DNA of 64,000 nt from Allobrachymonas sp. (GTDB lineage: Bacteria; Pseudomonadota; Gammaproteobacteria; Burkholderiales; Burkholderiaceae_C): assembly GCA_030529505.1 (NCBI GenBank), contig JAUMWT010000008.1, positions 19,758-83,757 on the forward strand. Direction: 5' to 3'. The notes below the pieces were generated by a model. It did not search any database. It was not told the DNA's origin and saw only the letters and a program-made list of their open reading frames with translations. Shown piece by piece: positions 19,285 to 28,040 of the stretch; positions within the stretch are counted from its first letter, which is position 1; each line of letters opens with the position of its first letter. Position numbers and translations under genes: made by a program.

Positions 19285-20382
19285 TCAGCGCGATGCAGGC
19301 GGCAGGATGCGACTGGCGTCGATGATGAAATAGCTGGCGCCGCGCTGCTTTTTGCTGCTGCCGTTGTCGCCCAGCACCAGCAGATGGGGCTTGCCACGAA
19401 TCTGGGCCACGGTCACGGCTTCTGCGTTTTTGAGCGCATCGATTTCGGGCAGATGCACCTTGCGCGGGGCCGATTGCGCGCGGCCGTCCCACAGCCAGAG
19501 TTGAGATGTGGGCTTGTCGCTTTCGGTTTTGAAGCTTTCGTTGGTGATCAGATAGGTTTTGCTGGGCGCGTGATACGCCAGCGAACGGATGCCGCTGCCT
19601 TTGAGGTCGAACGCAAACACTTCGCCAAATTCGGGCGCGGCGCCGCTGTCGAACAGGGCATCGGGATTGTTGATGCTGAGGATGAGCGACAGCACTTTGG
19701 ATCCGGCCTTGACTTGCGGCTCGCGCAGGCCCAGCAGCAGTTGCTTGCTTTGGGGGTTGTAGGCCATGCCTTCCAGGTTCAGGCGGCTGAAGTCGGCTGG
19801 CCCGCCCGCCTGGCTTTGCACTGCCTGTTGCACAACCGCTGATTGTTGCAGGGCTTCCTTCAAGTTAGGGCCATCGCGCATTTCTTGGATGCGGTTGTTG
19901 CTGATCGCAAAGCGCACGAGGCGCTCGCGCTGGGCGCGGCGGCCACCTCCCTGGTTGGCCTTGACTTCCGAATGGGAAGTCGCGGCATAAAAGCGGCCTT
20001 TCGCGTCTTGCGCGAGGGCTTCCAGATCACTCAATTCGCCGCGGATGCTTTGCCGCAGAGCCTGAGTGGCTGCGGCATCTTCAAGCAATGTGTTATCGGC
20101 GTTGATGCGCAAGACGCTGAAGGAGCGCTTGGCTTCATCTTCCACCACCAGCAGGCGGCCATCGGGCAGTTGCTGCACGGCCGATGGCTCGTAAATCTGC
20201 CGAAGCTGCGCGTGCTCAGCAGGCGTCGCGGCGCTCGTGGCGCTTGCTGTTGCCGGGGCTGCGCGGCTGCGATCTTGCGCCCGGGCCGCAGGCATGAAAG
20301 CCGTTTGCGCGACCAGCAGCGCCAGCAGGGCAACTGCACATGTGCCAAAGAGGGGGCTTGCATGCTTCCGTTTTTCAGGCAT
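19285..20382 (-). CDS. Secreted beta-propeller-like protein, paralogue of the next gene's C-terminal domain
   Basis: 365 residues. A Sec signal peptide (basic MPEKRKH, hydrophobic core, cleavage near ARA|QD at about 36) leads into repeats typical of a propeller: IYEPSAVQQLPDGRLLVVEDE, LSDLEALAQDAKGRFYAATSH, RLNLEGMAYNPQSKQLLLGLR and GSGIRSLAYHAPSKTYLITNE. These align block by block with residues 329-619 of the neighbouring membrane protein. The fold resembles DUF3616/SdiA-regulated/phytase-esterase-like propellers. Probably periplasmic. It starts 151 bp after the stop of the membrane protein gene; a MITE-like end lies in that gap. Confidence 0.75.
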   Translation of the reverse strand: MPEKRKHASPLFGTCAVALLALLVAQTAFMPAARAQDRSRAAPATASATSAATPAEHAQLRQIYEPSAVQQLPDGRLLVVEDEAKRSFSVLRINADNTLLEDAAATQALRQSIRGELSDLEALAQDAKGRFYAATSHSEVKANQGGGRRAQRERLVRFAISNNRIQEMRDGPNLKEALQQSAVVQQAVQSQAGGPADFSRLNLEGMAYNPQSKQLLLGLREPQVKAGSKVLSLILSINNPDALFDSGAAPEFGEVFAFDLKGSGIRSLAYHAPSKTYLITNESFKTESDKPTSQLWLWDGRAQSAPRKVHLPEIDALKNAEAVTVAQIRGKPHLLVLGDNGSSKKQRGASYFIIDASRILPPASR

Positions 20383-20420
20383 GGGTTGGCTTCCTTTCTT
20401 TGCATGGCGCCTTGGCCTTA

Positions 20421-20471
20421 GAGCCTGTTCAACAGTCTTCGCATCGTGTGCCTTGCTTGGCAAAGCCAGTG
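20421..20471 (+). mobile_element. MITE left-end remnant, copy 4 (subfamily B)
   Basis: GAGCCTGTTCAACAGTCTTCGCATCGTGTGCC (given in two parts in the sequence) preceded by TTA (20418-20420). The terminal part is the family end, and the following CTTCGCATCGTGTGCCTTGCTTGGCAAAG matches, inverted, the right end of copy 14 at 61.3 kb. The opposite end was not found. Confidence 0.6.
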
Positions 20472-20533
20472 CTTGCGCAAAAGCGGCTCGCCGTTTGGCG
20501 CGCCAGCAACAGGCCAGCAGCACAGCAAGGGCC

Positions 20534-22393
20534 TCACATTTCATCATGATCCACCAGGGTGTATTTGCCCGGCTTCTTCAGCTTGGCATCACCTTCGTCA
20601 CTCATCATGAGGATGCGCGGCTGGCCGTTGATGACGACCGAATCGATGGCCTCCACATTGGTGAGGTGACGCAGGCTGGGCACGTCCACCGCCTTGGGCT
20701 GGGCGTCGGGTGCGCCGCTCCAGGTCCACAATTGCGAGGTCTTGTTGCCTTCTTCGTCTTTCACCTCGTTGCTCATGATGAAGGTTTTGAGCACCGGGTC
20801 GTAATTGAGCGAACGGATGCCGCCGCCCTTGATGTCGAACACGGCCACATCCACGAATTCAGGCTCGGCCTTGCGCGTGAAGATTTCCTTGGGGTTGCCG
20901 ATGTAGGCCACGATGGCCTTCTGGTTGAATTCGGGCTTGCGAAAACCCAGCAACAGGCGCTTGGTGTTCGGGTCGAAGGCCAGGCCCTCGATGTTGATGG
21001 TGCTGAAATCAACCTTGACGCCGACCTTGGCCGTGAGCATGGCGTGCAACTGTTCGGAGTTTTCCAGCACATCGGTCAGATTGTCGAACGAGGCCAGTTC
21101 GCGCACATCGTTGTTCTGGATCTTGAAGCGCATCAAATGCTCGCGCTCGGGGCGGCGCAAGCCTTCGCGCGTGCGGGCATGCGAAGTCACGGCGTACACA
21201 TAGCCTTCGTCATCCAGCGCCAAGCCTTCCAGATCGCTGATTTTGCGCTTGAAGCCACGAATGATGCGGGTGTCGACGGCCTCGTCTTCGAGCATATTGC
21301 CGTCTTTATCAAAGCTGATGATGCTGAAGGCGTGCGAGTGCTCGTCCTCGGCCACCAGCACGCGGCCATCGGGCAGGCTTTGCAGCGCCGAAGGCTCGTA
21401 AATGCCTTTCAAGTTGTGCACGCCCTGTTTGGCAAGCTCCGCGCTTTGTTTGCGCTCCTGCATGGACGGCATGATGCCGGGCAGCGTTTTGATGCCGATG
21501 AAGGCCAGCACGGAAGCCAGCAGCCCCCAGCGAAACACCGTGTAGGAAAAATCCAGGTATTTGAACTGCTTGTTCGCCAGCTTGCCCAGCCAATACAGCT
21601 CATCACTCATGCTGTGATAAACCTTCTTGCGATCGGCCATGGTGGCTTGCATCATTTCCCAATACTCGTCTTTGGGAATTTTCACGCGATCTTCGTAAAT
21701 CAGGATATTGGGTGTTTGATCCACGAAGCGCGCACCTGGCGCCGTCACCCTGGTTTTGAAATCGCTGAAACTCGCCTTGCCTTTGAAAAGGTCTTGCAAC
21801 CAGTGCCAGGCCCCACGAATCTTGCCCGCGCGCTCGGGCGAAGCAGACAGCAGGGCAAACACGATGGAAGAAGCCGCGGTGAACATGAAAATGCCCGCCG
21901 GAACGAGAAATTCGGGCGCATCACTGAAAATGAAAGCGCCCGAAATCATCAAGGCCGAAACGATGAAGCCGTTGAGCGAAATCATGATGTTGGCCTTGGT
22001 CGCCGCCAAAGCCAGCAATTCCATCTCGGTGCGAAAAGCGTTGCGAAACATCGTTTCCACGCCCTTGGCCGTGCCCAGCTCAACCGCTTGCTGCTCCAGA
22101 CTGGCGCTTGGCTTGCCCTCGTTGCGGACCGCTTTTTTCTTTTTGCCCTTTTTCTTTTCGGCCGTTTCGGCCCCGGCTGCAGCCTCATCCGCTTCGCACA
22201 CGCCTCCATCGGCATGCACGGCCTCGCCGAAGCCATCAGCGGCCCCACCAAGCGCCGTCACCAGCCCTTTCTCCTCGTGCACCAGCTCTTTCAGCTGCAA
22301 CGCCTCAGGCTCAAAAACGTCCGGGGCATTTTTTGATCCCTCTCCAGACCCAAGATCCTCTTGCAGTGGGTTTTTATTCGATAAATCACTCAC
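20534..22393 (-). CDS. DUF5706 (Pycsar effector PycTM-like) membrane domain fused to a beta-propeller
   Basis: 619 residues from a GTG at 22393 preceded by GAGGGGG; a TTG 33 bp upstream is the alternative. Residues 1-110 are acidic, then lysine-rich, and likely disordered. Residues 125-308 match the PycTM effector domain: ALAATKANIMISLNG entering TM1 (135-157), TM2 (162-184), SASPERAGKIRG, the NILIYEDRVKIPKDEYWEMMQATMAD linker, and DELYWLGKLANKQFKYLDFSYTVFRWG entering TM3 (289-308). Residues 329-619 form a propeller paralogous to the neighbouring secreted protein. With three membrane passes and a cytoplasmic N-terminus the propeller would be periplasmic. PycTM proteins normally respond to cCMP/cUMP made by a PycC cyclase; none is visible here. 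The function of this fusion is unknown. Confidence 0.75.
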   Translation of the reverse strand: MSDLSNKNPLQEDLGSGEGSKNAPDVFEPEALQLKELVHEEKGLVTALGGAADGFGEAVHADGGVCEADEAAAGAETAEKKKGKKKKAVRNEGKPSASLEQQAVELGTAKGVETMFRNAFRTEMELLALAATKANIMISLNGFIVSALMISGAFIFSDAPEFLVPAGIFMFTAASSIVFALLSASPERAGKIRGAWHWLQDLFKGKASFSDFKTRVTAPGARFVDQTPNILIYEDRVKIPKDEYWEMMQATMADRKKVYHSMSDELYWLGKLANKQFKYLDFSYTVFRWGLLASVLAFIGIKTLPGIMPSMQERKQSAELAKQGVHNLKGIYEPSALQSLPDGRVLVAEDEHSHAFSIISFDKDGNMLEDEAVDTRIIRGFKRKISDLEGLALDDEGYVYAVTSHARTREGLRRPEREHLMRFKIQNNDVRELASFDNLTDVLENSEQLHAMLTAKVGVKVDFSTINIEGLAFDPNTKRLLLGFRKPEFNQKAIVAYIGNPKEIFTRKAEPEFVDVAVFDIKGGGIRSLNYDPVLKTFIMSNEVKDEEGNKTSQLWTWSGAPDAQPKAVDVPSLRHLTNVEAIDSVVINGQPRILMMSDEGDAKLKKPGKYTLVDHDEM

Positions 22394-22918
22394 CCCAACC
22401 CCCTCACCCTCATCAGTGCACGACAAGCAAACGCCAGGCGAAAATCATCCATCCCACAACCGCCCGAGACGCTTGTTTGCAAAAAATACAAAAACAAACG
22501 AAAGCCGCCTCGCATGTTTTGATTCGATTCTGCAAAGCGATTTTTTCGTGTGCCTAAAGTGTAGAAATGATTGGCGGCATATTTTGCCCAAAAGGGTAAA
22601 AATATGAACAAAATGTTTTGACTGCTGCTTGCCTCTGTTGCACGACTGGCGACAGAGAAGGATGCGTTGCGCAAAGTTCGTCCGTGCGCTTGCAGCCGTA
22701 AAAGCGGTGAAATGTGAGCGCCCGCTTATTTAAAATCCCCTGCCACAAAAGAACTCATTCAAAAGAGCAGTACGCGCAGAGGCAAGTGAATCAAGGGGAC
22801 GGCGGCTGGCCTTGGCTGATTTCCATGCCCCTGTTTGGCAAAGCACCGCCACGCGGTTGGCTGCAACGCTCACGAAAACACGCCACGCCGCCCGAAAAAG
22901 CATGATCCGGCCAAACGA
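22394..22918. other. Intergenic region upstream of the PycTM-propeller gene
   Basis: About 520 bp, AT-rich at 22540-22630. It probably contains the promoter of the minus-strand PycTM-propeller gene. No gene with credible start or composition was found. Confidence 0.4.
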
Positions 22919-23344
22919 TTAGTGAGCCAACTCATTCCAAAGCAAAACACCCAGGCCCAGAATGAAGCCCAAGAAAAATACCACTTGACGGAAGCACTCG
23001 TAGCGCTCCTCATTATTGCGTTGGTCGTAATGATCCACCACCACCGAAAGCAATGATGCCGCTCCGCAAATCATTGCCGCATACATGACCCAGGCTGGTG
23101 CGCCATGCAAATGCACGCGGCTCAATCTTCCCCATGAAATATACAAATCATTCTTCCAAACGCCGTATGCACCATAAGCCAACAAGCACAATCCCAGAAG
23201 CGTATTGCGAATACGGTGCCACAAGCCGAATTCATTGACAAGGTATTCTTTTTCAAATGCACCCCGATGCTCTTCTTGAGGAGAAAATCGCCAATCTTCC
23301 CCAGACTCGGAAATGGATTGCTGATTCCTGGAATGATTATTCAT
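22919..23344 (-). CDS. Membrane protein of unknown function
   Basis: 141 residues starting ATG at 23344. A polar 45-residue N-terminus is followed by three hydrophobic segments: about 46-62 (TLLGLCLLAYGAYGVW), 80-100 (APAWVMYAAMICGAASLLSVV) and 118-135 (VVFFLGFILGLGVLLW). AT-richer than the housekeeping genes. Same strand as the PycTM-propeller gene, ending 525 bp before its start. No family recognised. Confidence 0.6.
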   Translation of the reverse strand: MNNHSRNQQSISESGEDWRFSPQEEHRGAFEKEYLVNEFGLWHRIRNTLLGLCLLAYGAYGVWKNDLYISWGRLSRVHLHGAPAWVMYAAMICGAASLLSVVVDHYDQRNNEERYECFRQVVFFLGFILGLGVLLWNELAH

Positions 23345-23383
23345 GGTCAATAAACAGATCGCATTTGATCGATGAACAACTTG

Positions 23384-23806
23384 TCAAAAGTAAAAAGAAA
23401 ACATCAAAAACAGGACAATTGGCCAGAGAAGAATGCCTGCTCCCACCCCTAAAAACAGGCAAATCCTGCTTTCTTTTTTCAGGAAAAAACCCGCCAAAGA
23501 AGCGATGACATTGCATAAAACAAATACAAGAAACAGGCCCAGCAAGCCAAACAGATAGGCAAATCCGTCTCCTGGTCCGGGCGGCCCACCGTCAGCGGGC
23601 GGATCAGGCTCCGGCCAGTTCATGATCAAAAAGCACAAAAACGCAATGCCCAGCAAATTGCAAACAACAGGGAAGCATGCCAACCATTTGCTTGGCTTGA
23701 TTTGTTTCCAGCCCAGCCCGTCTTTTTTCAACTGCCTATGGTTGAGATAGGCATGAAAAAGCAGAAAAAATGCCCAACACAAGGGCGCAAACAGATAAAT
23801 AGCCAT
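23384..23806 (-). CDS. Membrane protein of unknown function
   Basis: 140 residues with four hydrophobic segments (about 3-21, 42-64, 84-108 and 115-138) and a proline/glycine-rich external loop WPEPDPPADGGPPGPGDG at about 64-81. It lies 39 bp upstream of the 141-residue membrane protein gene on the same strand, so the two are probably co-transcribed. No function recognised. Confidence 0.6.
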   Translation of the reverse strand: MAIYLFAPLCWAFFLLFHAYLNHRQLKKDGLGWKQIKPSKWLACFPVVCNLLGIAFLCFLIMNWPEPDPPADGGPPGPGDGFAYLFGLLGLFLVFVLCNVIASLAGFFLKKESRICLFLGVGAGILLWPIVLFLMFSFYF

Positions 23807-23853
23807 GAGCTCTTCCTGTTCTTTTGCTCATCCATCGCGCGCACTGTTCGCGA

Positions 23854-25221
23854 TCAAGATCCCATGCCCGTTTCCGGCTCTGCCTGCCGCTGCTCCAAGC
23901 CTTGCGCCACCGCCCGCCGCAAAGCCTCGATGGCCTGTGCCGGATCAGCCGCCTGGGTGATGTGGCTGACCACGGCCACGCTATCAGCACCCGCCGCAGC
24001 CGCAGCCTGGGCGCGCTCGGCATTCATGCCGCCGATGGCGACCAGGGGCAGGGCAGGGGCATCGGCTTCGGGCAGGCTGCCATGCAGCACTTGCGCCCAG
24101 CGGCGCACGCCCGCCAAGCCCACGGGGGGGCGGGCGATGGCTTTGGTGGTGGTGGCATGCACCGGCCCGCAGGCGATGTAGCTGGGGCGCAGGCGCAGGG
24201 CGCGCGCCAGTTGCCAGGGGGTTTGGCTGCTCACGCCCAGGCGCAGGCCGCTGGCTTGCAGTTCATCCAGCGCCGCTTCGCTCAGCGCGGCGGCATCGTC
24301 TTGCCCCAGGTGCACGCCGTAGATGCCGGGCAGGCGCTGCGCCAAGCGCAGGGCGGCCTGCCAATGGTCGTTGATGATGAGCAGCGCGCCCTGTTCGTGC
24401 GCGGCTTGCGCGCAGCGGATGATTTGCGCGTCGATCACGTCTGCCGGGGCTTGCTTGATGCGCAGCTGCAGGAGTTGGACGCCCAGCTGCATGCAGCGAA
24501 TGGTCCAGTCCGCGTCGCCCATGACGGCGTACAGCCCCCAGGCATGCCCTGCTTGCCGCATGGCTGCGGGCATGGGCGCAAAAGCGCGCGCGCGCAGCGT
24601 GCCCAGCAAGGGAAAGTAGCGGCGCTGCCAGAGCGGGCCAATGGGTGCATCTGGTTCGGCCGGTGCCGAAGAGGCAGAGGCAGATACCGATGCGGCTGTA
24701 TCGGCTACGTCCGCCGCTGGCGGACGGGCGGGGATGTGCGGCTGGGCCAAGCCCGCCGGGCGCTGGGTCTGCGCATCCAGCGCAGCCCACACGGCTGCCG
24801 CCGCATGCAAGCCCGCCTCTGTGCCGCAGCAGCCTGCCGCAATCGCTTGGCGGGCCTGTTGCAGCAGCAGATCGGCGCTGCCCGCTTGCCAGCGGGGCGC
24901 GGTGGGCGTGGCGTGCAGGGGCGAATGCAGCCAGCCGCTGGCCTCTGGCGTTACCAGATAGAAGCGGGCACGCTCCTGCACCTGGCCGGGATGGGCCAAC
25001 ACCACATGGCGCTGCTGGGGCAGGGCAGTGCCCAGATCGTGCCAGCAACGTTGCGCCCAATCGGCCACCACGGCATCGCGCTGCGCGGGCGTGGCCGATG
25101 CGGGCAGATCAAGCAGGGCCTGCTGCCAATCGGGGCAGTGCACGGCCCAAGGGGCACCGTCGGGCGGTACGGCAGGCGGGGCGTTGGATGAATCCGTATT
25201 GGCATGATGGGAATGGCTCAT
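23854..25221 (-). CDS. thiE: Thiamine-phosphate synthase with a long N-terminal extension
   Basis: 455 residues, about twice the normal length of ThiE. The C-terminal half (about 230-445) is a TMP synthase barrel: GLYAVMGD, QLRIKQAPADVIDAQI (about 253-268), LIINDHWQAALRL, GVHLGQDDAA, LGVSSQTPWQLARAL, YIACGPVHATTTKA, LVAIGGMNAERA and ADSVAVVSHI. It joins HMP-PP and thiazole phosphate. The first 225 residues contain VVLAHPGQ and SADLLLQQARQAIAAG stretches that could be a decayed ThiD-type kinase, but its ATP-site motifs are not visible, and a low-complexity Ala/Ser linker follows. Start overlaps the upstream thioesterase stop by 4 bp (ATGA), so they are coupled. Confidence 0.82.
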   Translation of the reverse strand: MSHSHHANTDSSNAPPAVPPDGAPWAVHCPDWQQALLDLPASATPAQRDAVVADWAQRCWHDLGTALPQQRHVVLAHPGQVQERARFYLVTPEASGWLHSPLHATPTAPRWQAGSADLLLQQARQAIAAGCCGTEAGLHAAAAVWAALDAQTQRPAGLAQPHIPARPPAADVADTAASVSASASSAPAEPDAPIGPLWQRRYFPLLGTLRARAFAPMPAAMRQAGHAWGLYAVMGDADWTIRCMQLGVQLLQLRIKQAPADVIDAQIIRCAQAAHEQGALLIINDHWQAALRLAQRLPGIYGVHLGQDDAAALSEAALDELQASGLRLGVSSQTPWQLARALRLRPSYIACGPVHATTTKAIARPPVGLAGVRRWAQVLHGSLPEADAPALPLVAIGGMNAERAQAAAAAGADSVAVVSHITQAADPAQAIEALRRAVAQGLEQRQAEPETGMGS

Positions 25222-25655
25222 GTTTCTACATCCATGGCAGGTGCGGCCAAAAAGCGCGCAAAGTTGGCGCGCAGCTCGTCGGGCATGGCTTGCGGGCGCA
25301 GCTCTTGCAGGCTGGTGTTGACGAGTTTGAGCTTCATGCGCACGCGCTCTTCATCGTCGCAACGCGCGTCGATGCGCACGGTGAGCGAGGTATGCCCCAG
25401 GTGCAGCACTTGCAGGCTGAATTCGAGCAGTTCGTTGTAGCGGCTGGGCCGCAGAAATTCCATTTCGAGCTTGACCAGCGGATGCACCACGCCAAAGCGC
25501 TCGATGATGGTGGGCATGTCGCACTCCAGGCCCTCGCGCAGCCAGGCCTCGATCACGGCGTGGCTCATCTCGCCGTAGCGGGGGTAGAAAACGATGCCGG
25601 CGTGATCGCATTCGCCAAAGCGCACACGGTGAAAGGTTCGGAAGATTTCGTTCAT
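25218..25655 (-). CDS. YbgC/4-hydroxybenzoyl-CoA-type thioesterase (hotdog fold)
   Basis: 145 residues. The motif RVRFGECDHAGIVFYPRYGEM at about 10-30 is the active-site stretch of the family with the catalytic Asp in the ECDHAG segment. The LKLEMEFLRPSRYNELLEF-like strand follows. Hydrolyses acyl-CoA thioesters, exact substrate unknown. Upstream of and overlapping thiE. Confidence 0.88.
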   Translation of the reverse strand: MNEIFRTFHRVRFGECDHAGIVFYPRYGEMSHAVIEAWLREGLECDMPTIIERFGVVHPLVKLEMEFLRPSRYNELLEFSLQVLHLGHTSLTVRIDARCDDEERVRMKLKLVNTSLQELRPQAMPDELRANFARFLAAPAMDVET

Positions 25656-26199
25656 GCGGTTTGTCTTGTGTCAAAACAGAATGGAAAAAGCAGGTACGCA
25701 AAATGTGCAAGCCACAGCGGCCGGGCGGGTCTGCACCAAGCAAACAACCGGAAGCTGCACCAGCCCTGCGGTTGCACCACGCCGCGGCTGCCTGCACAGC
25801 CGTGGTGCGCAGCCAGAACACGCCGCCATGATGGCTGGCTGTGACGAATGGGCATGATGCACCGTGCCCAGCCACCCAGATGCTGCCAGCCAATCATGCG
25901 CCTGACCACTCGGGCCATCCGGCCATCCATATCCCGCAGCCATTGCGCCACCACAGAGGCGGGCGGGGCAGGTTGCATGCAGCGCAAGAAGCGGCCACAC
26001 AGGCCGAGTTGAAACGCCCCCAGGCAATTTTGTACCGCCGGCCGGATGAGCCGCTGCATCAATGTGCAAGCGATGCCAATGCACCATGCAGAGCGCAACA
26101 GTTCGTCTGGTGCATGGTTGCGCGGGCCTGACAAAGGCTGGCTGCACACGCGCTGCGCTGGCATGATCCGCAGCCAAGCAAAGCAGATACGCCGCCTAC
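25656..26199. other. Intergenic region, nothing recognised
   Basis: About 540 bp. A long minus-strand frame is open across it but has Cys/Trp-rich composition typical of chance reading in GC-rich DNA, and it runs into the upstream terminator. No RNA gene or repeat seen. Confidence 0.35.
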
Positions 26200-26223
26200 A
26201 AAAAAACACCTGCACGGGCAGGT
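26200..26223 (-). terminator. Intrinsic terminator of the small membrane protein gene
   Basis: Read on the minus strand: ACCTGC-CCGT-GCAGGT followed by GTTTTTTT, just past the stop at 26248. Confidence 0.75.
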
Positions 26224-26247
26224 CCCAAGCCCCAAGTGGCAGCGGCC

Positions 26248-26553
26248 TTACTGCGCCAGCGTCGGCGCAGGCCCTGTCACCGATTCAGCTGCGGGCGCTG
26301 TGGCTGCGCCTGCAGCATCTGCACCGGGTTCGGCATCTGCCGCAGTCTCGCCGGTGGGCGCAGGCGCCAGGCGGCTGGCTGCTTCAGACCGGGCCGGGCG
26401 CAATACGATGGCCTCGGGGTGCAGTTGCTCTTGCAGGCGGTAGGGCTCGCCTTCGGACATGGGGGCCAGCCCCAGCGGAGCCAGCCAGTGCTGCGACCAG
26501 GCGAAAAACAGCAGGTTGGCAAGCACGATCAGGGCCAATGTCCAGCGCAGCAT
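26248..26553 (-). CDS. Small single-pass membrane protein (SPOR-protein N-terminus-like, no SPOR domain seen)
   Basis: 101 residues. One membrane helix at 3-20 (RWTLALIVLANLLFFAWS), then QHWLAPLGLAPMSEGEPYRLQEQLHPEAI, which resembles the start of SPOR-domain proteins found near birA in Burkholderiales, then an Ala/Pro-rich tail. If homologous, the SPOR peptidoglycan-binding domain is missing. Start at 26553 chosen for the membrane helix; the frame is open 16 codons upstream. Confidence 0.6.
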   Translation of the reverse strand: MLRWTLALIVLANLLFFAWSQHWLAPLGLAPMSEGEPYRLQEQLHPEAIVLRPARSEAASRLAPAPTGETAADAEPGADAAGAATAPAAESVTGPAPTLAQ

Positions 26554-26796
26554 GTGAGGGGTCTTCCTTGTTTGTGGATAGGGGTTGGGGCGTGGTGGCA
26601 ATCCGCCAGTGGAATGAAGCCGTTGGCTGCAATCAGCCAGCCAGTCGCCTGTCCAATGCGCAAGCGCCTGGCTGCATCCATTGGGCTACGTGCTTTCCTG
26701 CATGTTGGCCCGCATCGTTGCGGCATCTGCCCGGGCAAACCCGGCGCCCTTGCAGCAAAACGCAACGCCCTTGAGAATCAGGCTGCTTCGTCTTGA

Positions 26797-27177
26797 TCAA
26801 CCGAACAGCGCATCAAAGCCTTCGCAGCGCACGGCCCGGCAGCCGTAGATGCGGGTGTCGTCGGCCGAGCAGGCGGCCTGCAGATTGTCCCGCAAGAAGC
26901 GGCAATTTTCAAAGCGGCTGTCAACGATGCGGCATCCGGCAAACGAGGTACCGCGAAAGGTGCAGCTTTCGCAAATGCAATCCACGAAGATCGCCGTGTT
27001 GAACAAGCCCCAGCACAAGTCGATGTGCTCGAAGGTGCAGGCGACGAAGACCCCGTCGCAATGCGCGCCTTCCAGCTCGGCATCGGCAAAGGTGCAGTAG
27101 CGGTAAATGGTGTGGCTGCCCGCCAGCGCCTGCTGAACGGCCCGTGTGCCCACAAATGTGCGATCGACGTTGAGCAT
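26797..27177 (-). CDS. Pentapeptide-repeat protein
   Basis: 126 residues. Repeating A(D/N)LXX-like five-residue units run through it: YRYCTFADAELEGAHCDGVFVACTF, then CESCTFRGTSFAGCRIVDSRFENCRF, giving a short quadrilateral beta-helix. Rich in Cys. Cytoplasmic. Starts at ATG 27177 (MLNVDRTFVG), 45 bp after birA on the same strand. The role is unknown; this spot is often filled by coaX in relatives, which I do not see here. Confidence 0.8.
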   Translation of the reverse strand: MLNVDRTFVGTRAVQQALAGSHTIYRYCTFADAELEGAHCDGVFVACTFEHIDLCWGLFNTAIFVDCICESCTFRGTSFAGCRIVDSRFENCRFLRDNLQAACSADDTRIYGCRAVRCEGFDALFG

Positions 27178-27221
27178 GTTTTTCAATCCATTGCGCCCAG
27201 GCAAAACTTCAGGCGCCGCTT

Positions 27222-28040
27222 TCAGTGGGCGGCCGCGTCCAGCGGGCGCAGGCTGATGTCGGCGGAGTGCACCTCGCGCAGCGTGCCATCGGCCAATTGC
27301 ACGCGCAAAGCGCCCCCGGCGTTGATGCCGCGAGCCACTCCCTGGCTGCCGTCAGACAGGCACACGGCCTGGCCCTGCAGGGCATCGCGCTCGGCAAAGC
27401 GTGCTTGCCACGGCGCAAAACCGTGGTCGATGAATTGCCGCACGGCCTGTGCCAGCGGCGCGGCGATTTGTTCCAGCACCCAGGGGGCCGTGGCATGCGG
27501 CGCAAATTCCTGCACCCAGGCCGGGGGCTGCGCACTGGCCTGGCCCGGCGCGGCTTCTGGCAAGGGCGGCAGCGCCCGGATATTGATTCCCACGCCGATC
27601 ACTGCCTGGCGCTGCGTGCCCTGGCTGCAAATTTCAATCAGCACGCCGCCCAGTTTGCGCCCGGCCAGCCACAAATCATTAGGCCATTTCACGCGCAGCC
27701 GGTGCACGCCGTTCGGGTCGAGCGCCTGCGCCAGGGTGTAACCCACCACCAGCGACAGGCCTGCCACATTGGCCTGGCCCAGCGGCACGCCCAGCGAAAA
27801 GGTGAGCGAGCCGCCCGCTTCTTGCAAGCTCAGCCACTGCCGCCCCATGCGGCCGCGCCCGGCCGTTTGGCGCTCGGCCACCAGCAGCGTGGGCTGCGTC
27901 TGGCCCGCGCGGGCGCGATCGAGCAGCGTGGTGTTGCTCGACGCCACTTGCGGCAGCACCTCGACCTGCGCATCCGGCCAGACCGCCGCCAGCGATTGTT
28001 CGATGGCCGCCACGGGCCAAGCCAGTTCCAGGCTTTGCAT
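27222..28040 (-). CDS. birA: Biotin-[acetyl-CoA carboxylase] ligase (no HTH domain)
   Basis: 272 residues. The biotinyl-AMP loop is GRGRMGRQW at about 61-69; the catalytic-core Lys motif KWPNDLWLAGRKLGGVLIE at about 118-136; a C-terminal SH3-like segment RGINAGGALRVQLADG follows. Lacks the N-terminal DNA-binding domain of the E. coli BirA, so it is a ligase without repressor function. Attaches biotin to carboxylases. Confidence 0.93.
   Translation of the reverse strand: MQSLELAWPVAAIEQSLAAVWPDAQVEVLPQVASSNTTLLDRARAGQTQPTLLVAERQTAGRGRMGRQWLSLQEAGGSLTFSLGVPLGQANVAGLSLVVGYTLAQALDPNGVHRLRVKWPNDLWLAGRKLGGVLIEICSQGTQRQAVIGVGINIRALPPLPEAAPGQASAQPPAWVQEFAPHATAPWVLEQIAAPLAQAVRQFIDHGFAPWQARFAERDALQGQAVCLSDGSQGVARGINAGGALRVQLADGTLREVHSADISLRPLDAAAH

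Noticed and set aside
19285-23806. A complete Pycsar defence system with a pyrimidine cyclase
   Set aside because: No gene with class III nucleotide cyclase features was found in the cluster or nearby; only the effector-like domain is present.
25652-26215. A 187-codon minus-strand frame between ybgC and the small membrane protein gene
   Set aside because: Trp/Cys/Arg-rich chance composition, no ribosome-binding site, overlaps a terminator.
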